Shown here: in pieces, positions 1-27,910 of the stretch | Layout of the letters: the number at the start of each line of letters is the position of its first letter | How positions within the stretch are numbered: position 1 is the stretch's first letter | DNA from: Acestrorhynchus altus | Taxonomy: Eukaryota > Chordata > Actinopteri > Characiformes > Acestrorhynchidae | Assembly (NCBI GenBank): GCA_034509495.1 | Contig: CM067507.1 | Location: 31,175,279-31,239,278 of the forward strand | Direction of reading: 5' to 3' | Length of the DNA: 64,000 bases | Program-made: the position numbers and the translations under genes | Notes under the pieces: generated by a model | What the model saw: only the letters and a program-made list of their open reading frames with translations | What the model was told of the DNA's origin: nothing | Databases searched by the model: none

Positions 1-16539
<16,539 letters not shown>

Positions 16540-16587
16540 GTCATACACAGAGGTGGAAGCCTAAGACATCAAGCAGAAATTAAGCAT

Positions 16588-16640
16588 GGAGAGGGAGGGA
16601 GGGAGGGAGAAGGAGAGAGGGAGAGAGGGAGAGAGAGACT
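16588..16640. repeat. GGGA/GAGA purine-rich microsatellite
   Basis: Imperfect GGGA and GA repeats about 30 bases upstream of the acceptor of the start-codon exon. On the transcribed strand it is a pyrimidine-rich tract and may extend the polypyrimidine signal. Confidence 0.9.
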
Positions 16641-16829
16641 CAATGATGCATCATTACAAAGCAAATCAGAGGAAATGTACACAATCCAAGAGACTTCACT
16701 AAATCAATTCTGTGTGTGAAGGGGGTGATGGGGTGGGGGCAGAAAGCATGTTAACCAACAGTGTACAAAATCCACATTAGAGACTGAATATGGGAGATGA
16801 AGATGAGAGGTACTAACTTTGGGTATATG

Positions 16830-17239
16830 GGCATGTTCTTGCTCATTCACTGCTTATTCTACATTTAAATGTACTAGAGAAGGCTTTCTACTATATTTTG
16901 TGACACTGCTGTGAGGATTTGATTGCATTCAGAGACAAGACTGAATTAGTGAGATCACCTCATCCCCAACTCGTCCCAAAAGTAATGGATAAAGCGCCAT
17001 TATTCCAGAAAACACAGTTCCACTGGCTTTACACCCATCCAGCCCATGCCTGGCATTAGGAATGGTGCCAATAGCTTAATGTCTTTAGGCTCCAGAGCAT
17101 TCTACTCTATTGGCAATGTGCTACAGGGACTAGAAAAATTGTGTGTGCATTTGCACAGCTATGTCAACAATGTGTACAACTTCAAGTAGCAGAATGCATT
17201 AATCAGAATGGGCATCCACAAACACTGGCACATAGTGTA
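16830..17239 (+). mobile_element. ACTATATGGACA-family element, forward copy
   Basis: Family landmarks in order are gtgaggatttgattgcattc, tcccaaaagtaatgg, gcctggcattagg, ctacagggactag and tgtgtgcatttgcac, ending in ggcacatagtgta. The left terminus is eroded. It faces a second copy at 17,325-17,742. Confidence 0.75.
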
Positions 17240-17324
17240 CCTCTGATTAATCTTCTATAGCTCCACCCATCCTACTTCCTCCTCCACCCATCCTTCTACC
17301 AAACACATTCACCACCTTTAAGCT

Positions 17325-17742
17325 ACACCATTTGCTGACACAGATGTACAAATGCACATAGCTCATCTAGTCCTTGTAGAGAAGCACTGTCAATAGAATA
17401 GGACTCTGGAGCAGAGAAACGTGAGCCTATGGGGTACCATGCCTAATGGCAGGCATAGGCTAGAGTCTAGAGGGGTGTAAAGCCCTAGCATTGAGCCGTG
17501 GAGCAGTGGAACCGAGTTCTCTGGAAAGATTGTGTGTCAGGCAATACTTTTGGGGGACGAGGTGGGGGTGGTGGCCATCCAACATACTCGTGAATCGTGA
17601 ACATAAATCAAATCCTCACAGCGCTGCTCCAAAATCTAGTAGGAAGTCTTCCCTGAACAGTAGAGATAGAAACTCTTCTTGAACTACCATTTCAGACAAA
17701 GCAATGAATGAGCTGTCCCAATACTTTTGTCCATAAAGTGTA
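17325..17742 (-). mobile_element. ACTATATGGACA-family element, reverse copy
   Basis: Runs gctgacacagatgtacaaat through gcctaatggcaggcatagg, caaatcctcacagcgctg and gtcccaatacttttgtcc to ataaagtgta. It lies about 85 bases from the forward copy in inverted orientation. Confidence 0.75.
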
Positions 17743-18092
17743 TTTGGGTAGAAATAAAGTCAACCAGTAGTTAATCATTCCACATTATTGGTTCACCAGT
17801 GCATTCTAATGTATTGCACGGTTCGGCACAATAACAATATTCTGTATCACAATTCTTGCATTTGTTGCTAGGTAGAGCCCTCATACAATCAAATTCATCA
17901 CATTAAAATAGAGTAACACTGTTTAGATACACAATCACTAGGGCAATATGGATGCAAAGAGAAATGGAAACTCCTGTACATGCTGCTGACGTTGTCCTAA
18001 AATTATTATCCCCAGCAGTGTCAGATTAACCACAACTGAACGTTTCAATTCACAGCACATTAAAGAACCGAGGGTTCTCTCTGTGTACTCAC

Positions 18093-18148
18093 AATAGGTG
18101 TGTGCAAAGCCCTCCAGGTCCTCAGCCTACACCATGGCCCATGTTTGC
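18093..18148 (-). other. wwp1: Candidate wwp1 non-coding 5' exon with two upstream ATGs
   Basis: Acceptor tgctctacag, 56 bases, donor ATT|GTGAGT. It lies between the start-codon exon, which needs an upstream spliced exon, and the CpG-rich candidate promoter. Inside are ATG-GGC-CAT-GGT-GTA-GGC-TGA and, in another frame, ATG-GTG-TAG, two very short upstream frames. It is supported by splice signals and position only. Confidence 0.45.
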
Positions 18149-18719
18149 CTGTAGAGCAAGAAACAGGAAGTGGTTAGCACTGATGGCAATAAAATGCAGA
18201 CGGTGGCCGTGACAAACCACAGCATGCTGCATAAGTGTTCAACGCACAAACACACACAACCTGCAAAGCAACACATCTTCATTAGCACATTCAGTGCGGT
18301 TAGGGCTGGGTGTATGGAGGGAGACGAGTCTCGAGGCTGGCATAGAGATAGAGGCCCAAATTTGAGCAGGCTTTAAGCAGCTTAAGAAGAACCCAATTAG
18401 GCCGGCGTGAGCTCCACACTGATAGCAGGGCAGATGGAGGGAGAAGGCTCAGAGAACGAGCCAAGTCAGCAGTAACACACTGCCGCTGTGCAGCAGGACT
18501 CAAACAAACATTCACAGCACACTCCAGAATCAACGTGCTTGAAAGGGTGTTTCTGTGATACCACAGAAGAACCTACTTTGTTCTATAAAGAAGTATTTTT
18601 GTGAAAGGGATGCGTAGAAGAGCGTAGAACAGCATACTAATCATATATGGCCATCATAGCTTATCCTTCAGAACCGATAAGCTCTCGGTATTGATGCATG
18701 TTTCCTAGCATCTAGTCCA

Positions 18720-18872
18720 GAAGTAGGCAATCCTGGTCGTGGATGGCCGGACTCCTGCTCAAGCACACCTGATGTACTCCACTGTTATGGTTTAGAAGGT
18801 CAGTTAGTGCAGGGTAGTCCGCAAACAGTGCAGGAAACTGGCATCCCAGGACTCCAGGATTGCCTCACCCTG
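18720..18872. mobile_element. Short palindromic (hAT-like) element
   Basis: Ends ggcaatcctgg (18,726-18,736) and ccaggattgcc (18,854-18,864) are perfect inverted repeats. The interior includes caagcacacctgatg. This is the layout of the common fish non-autonomous hAT-like repeats. Confidence 0.55.
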
Positions 18873-21199
18873 ATCTAGTGAGTGTGCAGAACATTTTAAT
18901 CCATTTTTGGTTTCAAAACACATTTGCTTTCATTGATATTATAAAGGAAGATGCCAGAATTAAAAAGTTCCAATTCATGTGCCAAATAGAAAGTCAGTTC
19001 ATCAAAAAAGCATTATTTATAGGGTGCACTGGGAAAATTCTGGTGATAATGGGCATCATGATACAGGGGCCATGATTATATATTGTGATATTGCTGGCAA
19101 GGCAAGTTTTTTTCCACCCAAGGCAAATTTTACTGTATGTTTTGATATCTTCACAGACCTACATTTTATTCACCAAAATGTATAAATTACTCACACATGA
19201 CCATCACACACGCCAAATATTGTTAAGATAAGAACCTGTTACTCCTTGTCTAAATGCAGAACTTGTACAAATTGACAAGGCTTTGATCGCAAATATACTT
19301 GTAGCTTGTAGGGACTATGAAAAAACTTCAACTTGGAAATTTTGTTAGTAGCTGATCTAGTGTTTTGAGCTTAGAATGCAATTATTATTATTTTATAATG
19401 TAAATTTTATTAATAGTAGCAGAATAACCAGCCTTTCTACCATCAGTGGGTCAGCGTTTTATAGCTATACACTGTTTGCATTCACATGTAAAACCACCAA
19501 CATCGTGGAACAAACTAATGGACAAGTATCACAAGGTTAGTCTAAAACATTAAGCAGCGTGAACTTCAGCAAATATCAATATCAAAGCTGCAGGATTACC
19601 AAGCTGTTGTCGGTGCACAAAGTTGAGAGCAATTGTGTGATCAGCAGTGGTTCGGTTGCCTGCCAACTTGACACTCAATTGGCTAATCTCACATTTCAAC
19701 ACTCTCCTCCACCCCCACCTTCACTTCATTGCTTGAACCATGACCTTGCCTTGGACCTTGACCACGGCCTATCCAATTAGCACAACAAAACGGCTGGAAT
19801 AAATGAACTAATTAAAACATCTGTTCCACTGCCTGCTCCTGTAGAAGTGTCCAGCTGAAATATCAACCCAAAACTCACCGCAGCAGCAGCTGCAGCACTG
19901 TTCACACTTTGTGAGAAAATGACTAATCACTGTAATGCTGTAAATCAACACATGCTACACACGTCTGCGGCAATACAAACAGAGCAGAGAAAGGTGGAGC
20001 TGTACATTAAGACCCCCTAAGGACATAGAATGGTCTATAGTTAACAGACTGGGGGCATGAAAAGGTACAGAGGACCACCTGAACCACACCTACAAGAGGG
20101 TTACAACAAACACTGAATCAATAAATCTGTTGATTGTGAATTATGAATTGCTCATTTTCCAAAGACCTTAAAAATAAAATCAATTTTCCCACGATCTTTC
20201 AGATCAACAAAAAGAAGAGACACGTGTAAGACAGTACTTTCTGCTTTCAGTTAGTAAATATGCTACATTGGTATATTTACTACAGTGTGGTAGCTGGATG
20301 TGTGTTGATTTGGCAGTGCAACGGTACAGCTGAGCAATATATCGAAATTTAAAACTATATCAAGATATAAAAACAGAGTAAGATATGGGTTGAGGTGATC
20401 TCATTTACACAGAGCTTGAAAGTTTCGTAATAACGTTGTTTCAATCTTGCGGAAAAACTTTTCTCTGTTCCCTCGCTTGGCTCCTCCCCCTGCTCTCAAC
20501 TCCTCCTCTACTCAGCAGTAACAATAGTAGGAAAACCACTACAGGAGCAGCGGCACTGAGGAAACTGGTCATACCGTGCGATATGATGTTTTAAGCCACT
20601 CAGTTTATAAACAACGTTAAATCAATGTTTTCCTTCTTATAATCTCCTCTATATGAGCTCATATGCATGTGAAAGAATCTGGGGCTGTAAAATAATCTGT
20701 AATACACAAACCATTCACCAACACATGCCACTGATGACACCCGATTCACCAGCGAGCGGCAAAAGGTACATCAGATGAGGATTCCATGATTTCAGACAAC
20801 TGGTCGTCGCCACGCAGCCTAAAACCTCGAGAGCAACGACTAAAGTCCAGACCACAAACACAAGAGTCTGAGTCCCTCTCCCTTTAAACAAATGCTGGTA
20901 GACAAGAGGTGCAGACTCTTTTCTCTACGAATTACCTTTAGAATCTTGGCTAAAATGATATGACGTGTGCTTAACCTGTGAAGGCAAGATCGTTTAGAGT
21001 GCAGTTCACAAGGTCCAAGCTCCCTGCAAATAAAAAAAAAGACAAAAAGACTAAACGCCATCACTTCGCCAGACCACAAGTCCAAACTGTATTCACTACT
21101 AATCAAGAGTTTGTGGACACAAGCATTTGAGCCAAACCACATGGCGTCTACACCTTGAGGAATGAGAGAGGCTAAACAGAACACTCTTCTCCTCACCGT

Positions 21200-21345
21200 G
21201 TTTCCAGTAGATACTGACTGAAGCATCACCAGCAGATACTGACCTGCAACAACAAAGTGCTCCTGTATGGTAAGTGGAGCTGGTATAATGATCAGTGCAT
21301 GTAGAGACAAGGAGGTGGTCAACCATAAAATGTTAATGGTGTATA
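21200..21345. mobile_element. Fragment of a fish DNA-transposon repeat
   Basis: The sequence ctcctgtatggtaagtggag then gcatgtagagacaaggaggt looks like the end of the repeat whose other part is seen at 45,830-46,215. Recognition is from memory of the family, so confidence is limited. Confidence 0.35.
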
Positions 21346-21700
21346 GACCCATTCATTTTTAATGGCGTGTTCACTGGTCTTGCTGATAGTGAACAATTCC
21401 GTTTGAATTACAGAGGTACAGACTGAATCAGTAAATCAAACCAAAATTAAAACTTTAAAAGGTAAATCATAGCCCAACATAACTAAATTTGTCAATGGTT
21501 TAAAATGTTAATAAAAATGTAATAACTATAGAAAAATCACCTGTTCTTTAAAACCTTCCTTTAAAATGCATTTGACTTTTTTTAGCCTGAATTTTTTAAG
21601 CCTGTTAATATTTTTAAAAAACAATGTGTGTTGACATCAGTCTACGAGGCAGCTGCGGTCAAATACCAATAGCCAATGACATCTTACACTGGTCCAACTT

Positions 21701-21701
<1 letters not shown>

Positions 21702-21745
<44 letters not shown>
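21702..21745. repeat. CA dinucleotide microsatellite
   Basis: About 22 CA units in the wwp1 first intron. Confidence 0.97.
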
Positions 21746-21747
<2 letters not shown>

Positions 21748-21972
21748 CGTCAGCATCCTGCCCCACCAAGTCTGAGAGAGAGACAGACAAACTGAGAGAC
21801 GGGAGGACACCGCATTCAAAAAACAGAAATGGCTGTAATTAAAAATCCAGCAGTTTCACTGCAATACTTACATGGTACTTTGGACGGAACAGTCACAATG
21901 CCAAAAATAAAGCGGTGAGTCAATCACATGACTGTATTTATTCCCTCTAATACTCATTTCACAAGCACCACA

Positions 21973-22007
21973 CCCCCCCCCCCCCCCCCACCAAAAAAAA
22001 AAAAAAA
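21973..22007. repeat. Poly-C followed by poly-A
   Basis: Seventeen Cs, then a short break and about fifteen As. Such a tract is error-prone in sequencing, so its length is uncertain. Confidence 0.9.
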
Positions 22008-23698
22008 TTCATCTGGTGGTTACCTTACCCTGGCCCTCCCTGCAGAGCCACTGCACTTTAAGATGACGTATAGTGACTAACAAGCAAATAAATCACAGGT
22101 ACCACGAGAAACAAACACAAGAAACCCGGGGGGTGTCTCACAGAAAAGTTCTGAATGCTTTAAATCTGAACATGCATCCTCAGCAGAGCAAATTGCATTT
22201 ATGTCACTGTAGATAAAAAGAGTTCTGCTAACACAGCAGTGTACAATCCCTGTCCCCTCCCTCCTTTTCCAACCCCCAAACACACACACCTCTCCACCAT
22301 AGCCTACACTACACCAGTCAGTTCGTGTCTGCCATGGCCAGCAGTGAAAACTGAGAAGCCTGGGTAGAGGCCCTGCCCCTGGGAAAGCAGGACAGCCACC
22401 AGAGCAGGGATCCAGCAAGAACAACAACAGCAAAACACCACAGTGGCTGAGAAAAGGTGTCCCCAAAAACTGCCTGTTGTTCAGCTTAAGCCTGGATTGA
22501 CGTATCTAAACACTGTCACAAAATCACTGTAAATTACAGCAGCCATCAAAAGTCAGGAGTGGTTTTTACAGTCAACATTATTTCCCAACATAGCTTTTGA
22601 TGACCATTTTATGACCCACCTCGCTTTATTCAAATGAAATGCTTACATATAAATTAAATATGGTTTAAAGGTTAACATGTACCTTTCACCCCAATCCAAT
22701 TTAGACAACAACGTCAAACTACAGCCTGTTTTGATTCAAACAGCTTTCCCTGAAAATGAAGTTAGCCAGTGCAGCCAATGGGAACAGAGGACATTTACAT
22801 TCTTACAGGAACTGAAAACAGCCTGTTTAATGAGAGTAAAAAGTGAAAACGAACAACACGGTACATAAAAGCACAAAACATCAAAACTGAATCTCAAAGC
22901 TATCAAAAGCAAATCACAGGACACAGTTTAAGAGCTCTAATTGTAACAAAACTGTCCAAACTTTCCACAAACTGTCCAATTATAAAATCTGGTTTAACCC
23001 CAAACCAGAAAAAGGTCAAAGATACGACCACAAAGAAGAAAAGTCATTTAAAAAAATTAAAATAGCGAGGTCCAGCAGTACTCTTGCTATTCAGAGACTA
23101 AAACACATGGGTAACTGCTGTGAAATTAAGGTTACTGAGAACAGTCAAGCAAATTCAAGTCATGCACCAGAATTGCCTTTTGAGATCCCACGTCTATTAC
23201 AGCTAGATGCCTGTTTAAAAGCATTAGCCATCTGCCAACAGAATAGTGAAGGTGTAAATTTGGTGTGAATGAGTCAAATCAACACATTTCAGACAAAAAT
23301 CATAAATCAGCAAGTTGATTTGGTTATGAAAAATAATCCCAGACAAATGCTCTTTTAGCCCACCAGGGGCACTAACGACAAAATCAAAAATAAAGCCAGC
23401 TCCTCTTTTCATGTTAATGTTACACTATTTCTGAAATCTCCAACCTACATGATTCATCCGAGTGGCATTTTCATAATTACAAAAGGCTGTAATGCATGAT
23501 GTTAAAGCAGAGTTGAAAGCGGGACTGTATTACTGGGCTACGCCAATGCATGATTGAAGGGTTGCTGGACAGGACGTTGTGAAGGTATCCATCTCCAGTG
23601 CAGAGGGACGGTCTTGTTAGCTTTTCCAAGACCAGTAGATTTCCTTCAATAATTCAGCACCTAAAAAAGTGAGGCTCACCTGCTTTAACTTGTGCTCC

Positions 23699-24103
23699 GT
23701 TCACACCTGGCATTACCACGCATCCCGGTGATCTGATCTTAAGCCACCAGCCCAAAATACAGAAACGGGATATGATATGTCTCGCAGATACACTGAAACG
23801 TGACCACTCGAACCACATTCGGAAGTGATCAGAGGTGATTAAGAGCACATTATTCATGTAGTCTGAATGCCAACGCATTTCGATGTGTCCCCGACAACAA
23901 AGCACAATCTGCTGCTTCAACCACATCACCAAACCAGCTGGCATTATGGCACACCATGCCCTTCAAACAGTGGTAATGATGTGAGAAATCAGATCGCCAG
24001 TGTTTATGGGAGATGCAGTTAAAATATCAGGTGTGAACAAAGTCATCTTGGCAATCATCTGTAATCAGATCAAACAAGGCACATGATGATGTCCAGTGTG
24101 AAC
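23699..24103. mobile_element. Short TIR element with CCAGGTGTGAAC-type ends
   Basis: The left end gttcacacctggcat and the right end ccagtgtgaac (24,093-24,103) are imperfect inverted repeats about 400 bases apart. An extra aggtgtgaac occurs at about 24,030. The interior has gatctgat/atcagatc motifs and no coding frame. Confidence 0.5.
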
Positions 24104-24655
24104 AGGGGACAAGAGACATCCATGCAGCGATTACAGCGCCACCTGCTCCAATGTTACCAACTGAACTCTAAACAGTGGATCATCAAGGTCTTTAAGAGTT
24201 AAGTGTGTTGGAGCTGGAGGACCTCTGCCCGTCATCTCCGTACTGATGTATTAAAAGTCATGGGTCATGAGTCATAATCCTCAGAGACTAAAAAAGGGAG
24301 TGTCTCAGAAAAGTGAAGTGAAAATGTGTCAAACAGCTGTCAGCAATATTTCTGCTTTTTATGCAGAACAACTGCCCAGAAAAGTACTCCATCATGTTTC
24401 TGAACAGTGCTGCATGTAGGGATGTACCGATATAGTTACTCTGCCCAGCTGATTCCACTTCACGTCACCAAATTTCAAACCTGACTTGCATGATTTGGAT
24501 TTCCACAGATAATCCAGAAGTATATTAAAGTTCTGCCACTAAAACTAATCCAAATAAGGCAATGCAACACTAAAACCACTTTACTCATTATGGGTACAAT
24601 GTAAAATGTGTGTGATAGGCCTTGCTTCTCTTGTTGTGTGTGTGCAAATCTGAAT

Positions 24656-25133
24656 TAGTGTTGTAACAGTTCTGGACTAAAACCCGTGAAAAATCTGAAA
24701 TCTGCAGTTTGGGAGGCCACAGTTTGCACCATCAGTGTGTTAACTGAGCAAAAATGAACAGCAGAAACAGTGAAATGCACACCGTGATAAGCAGGAGAAC
24801 ACTGCTGGGTTTGTGTGAACACAGTTCTGTGGGTGGAAACGTCTGTTCTAACCAAGTCGTGGCCAACTGCCTGAAATTCATCATGCACAAATTGTTACTT
24901 AAGGGACAATCGATAATTAAGGGAAATATTTAAGGGTTTATGATGATTTTCTTAAGAATGCCTTTAAGCAACACTCAAGGCATTTTTACTGAACCAGACA
25001 CTGGTTTTAAAATCACTTCATTTCGGCCTTGCTTTTATGGTAATTTTACAGTGTGTTGATCTGATTTTAGTGTTGTAATGATCTGGATTAAAATCTGCAT
25101 CTGCAGTTTGGTAGGCCACAATTTGGCCAACCA
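24656..25133 (+). repeat. Local direct duplication (two copies about 410 bases apart)
   Basis: 24,656-24,733 and 25,068-25,133 share tagtgttgtaa, gatct/ttct-ggat, aaatctgcagtttgg and taggccaca/gaggccaca. The copies are diverged, so the duplication is not recent. Confidence 0.5.
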
Positions 25134-27716
25134 CAGTATTTCTCCATTTATTTCTGCCTGTGAAAACAACTGCTTACTGACCCACAGTAGCTAATATTAA
25201 AAAGAAAATACAAAACACAGTAAACTAGGGCTATTAAACTGCTCCTTCCAGGCCACAGCACTACATTGTTATGCCACAAAAGCTGAAGACTGCAGTGTTT
25301 TAGCTGTCAGAGCTGACAAAATCTAGAAACTATGGGTGGGCAATTTGATAAAACCATTCTATCACAATATTTAAAGACATGACTTTTTAGCTTCTGTTCA
25401 AAACCCATTCAGTGTCTATTCCAAACAAGTTACCAAGTTCTGGTAAATCAGAATTTACACCATAAAGAAAATAATTTAAATAACTGCTTTTTAAATCATT
25501 GGTTTTCAATCAAACTCAAGCAGCCAAAAACCTGGGATACACTCAAATGATTCGTGGTGTTGGACTGCATACGGGACATCATTGTACAGTGCTGTGAACA
25601 TGCAGTGCTGTGAACATGCTAACCTTTGCTCCAACACAGTGGTCTCCAACTCTGCTCCTTGAGATCTACACTCTTACAGACTTTGGATTCAATCTCAAAA
25701 CACATAACCTGATCCAAGTAATGACTCCCCTCAGTTCTTGATTGGCTGAATTGGTTGTTACATTTGGTTTGGAGTTCAAACCTACAAGAAAATAGCTCAA
25801 CATGAGGGGAGAGCACTACTCTAGAATCAAGTCCCCTACACCATTCTCCTGGTAGTGAACATGCTGCTACTGCCAGTGCTGGATTGAAACTGACTCAGAA
25901 GAACCAGTAAAGTAGAAATGTTACCGCAAAGCTTAAACACTACGACAACAAACAGCAAAGTGTAACAAAAGATCGCAAGATGTGTAATACACCCGATACT
26001 CTGCATAAAATCCTTCTGATCGGATTGGGACGTCCCACGCTGTGCAGCTATGATTCCCTGCCTGGGCAGAGGGCCTAGTTCAGAACTGGCCAGTTTCAGC
26101 AGGGTTACAGAATTGCACTTAGCACATCTGATTAAATTCATCAGCTAATTACCAACCCTGTTAAATAGCTCAATAATAAGTATGACAGCAGGGAATAACT
26201 GTGCCGTGGCCCTTCAATGACCTCGTCTCCAGTTTGAAAAGGGTTGTAAGATACCAGTGGACTGGTGCAGAAAGACATTTTCCTGTAGGGAAACAAAAAC
26301 CCCTTTCACAGATAAAACCCAGGTTACTGATACAGGGAACATTCAGGTTATGGGTCGCTCACACTAGCAGTCCTTAAACAGTCATTTACAGGATGCATGC
26401 ATTCATATTTCCCGTGTAATTCCCAGTCAACAGGATGTGGTATCCACACTATGACTATCAACTAGCTCCTTCCTTTCCAAACGCAATCATTTTCTGCTCA
26501 CAAACATTTTGCTTTACACAAAAAGCTACAGCGTCACAAAAGGCTCCACCTTCAGGCTAAAATACTGGCACCCAATAACATTCACCCATAATGCTCTGCT
26601 GTTTGATTAGAGCTGAATAATTTAGTAGAGCTGCATGTGAGAGTTAAACAGTGATAGATCAACTGCCACTGAAACCTGTCCTACAGTTCATTATTCACAC
26701 CATCCCACAATCATGTCCTGTGGTCTGACGTCATTGTTAAGAAATGTACGGATTCAGATTACTTTACCGTTTTTACGAAACCAGGAGTCCCGAAGTCTAC
26801 AAAAATCGACCACCAAGTATGCACACAGTGACGGACGCGCTGGTTCTTACAGACACATTCATTTTTGTAATAATTAGGTCTGACATAGTGTTTTTAAATG
26901 TGGCAAGACATTTTATAAACTTCCAAACAATGAATTAACTCAACCCTAATCCAATTTCATGGGACATTTTCATAGTTTGATGTACAGAAATATCACACAG
27001 TAACATGTGCCAGATGTTCTTTTTCGTCTTCAAGATGTAAATATTAACAATTTATACTTTTGTATGAATTTGTCCATGTTTTGATCAAGAATTTATTTTA
27101 CAGTAACATTTTAAAAATTCTATGCTTGTAAGTACTAGGAACAGTTCACGTCTCAGACATTTTATTGGAAATTGACCATCAAGAGTGTTTTTGAGCTTAA
27201 AATGCAATTGATTTGATGCAAATTATTAGACTGACAGATTTCATATGTTCTTAATTCTTGAGAGTATATTTCAGAATACTTGACAGAACTCCACATAAAT
27301 AAAAAAGACTCCAGCTGCACGCAGGTCGATCACATATTTGGACAGAGCACTAAAAGGCTGCTATGTGCAAGTGCAGGCCTCAGGCTCTAAAACAGATCTA
27401 GTGATTTATGAACATTGTAGAATTTAACGATAAGTAGATATCCATTTTGATCAGCATCTTTCTTTAAGGGGTACACGATGCACGTTCCGGTGAGAACATG
27501 GTGACATTACCGCAGTAATTGTGCTCAGTAATTTGGGGAGATAAGTCAGCTTCTTTAAATACCCCCAACAAAACAGACTCGTTAAGCACTACCGAGAATA
27601 TCTATTGCTTCTACAGGTGTCTTTTCAGACAGAACCAGATTCATTTTTTCAACGCCACACAAACTTCAAACCTGTGGCACGCAGGCAGACTTTGCTTGCC
27701 AACACGGCCACGTCTG

Positions 27717-27910
27717 AACCAAAGTCAGAGTCAAAGTCAAAGTCAGCTTTATTGTCAATGCTGCAATACGGACAAGACATACAGAGAATCGAAACTGCGT
27801 TTCTCTCGGGCCAACGGTTCAGTAATAAACATTAGACAGAGACCAGTGAATACAATAATGATTAAATAAACAATAAACGCAATTGTAGAAAATATAATAC
27901 AAATAAAAGG
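27717..27910. mobile_element. Retroposon fragment with AGTCAA hexamer head
   Basis: Starts with repeated agtcaa/agtcag units, then agctttattgtcaatgctgc and acatacagagaatcgaaact. This body is frequent in fish genomes as a truncated retroposon; boundaries are approximate. Confidence 0.45.

Noticed and set aside
20840..21352. 170-residue open frame on the minus strand
   Set aside because: It lies inside the wwp1 first intron and overlaps a repeat fragment; it has no recognisable domain and a competing frame overlaps it. Probably chance.
22077..22466. 129-residue open frame on the minus strand with a hydrophobic start resembling a signal peptide
   Set aside because: No splice-bounded structure, low-complexity flanks (poly-C, poly-A) and no recognisable family. 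Intronic position argues against a gene.
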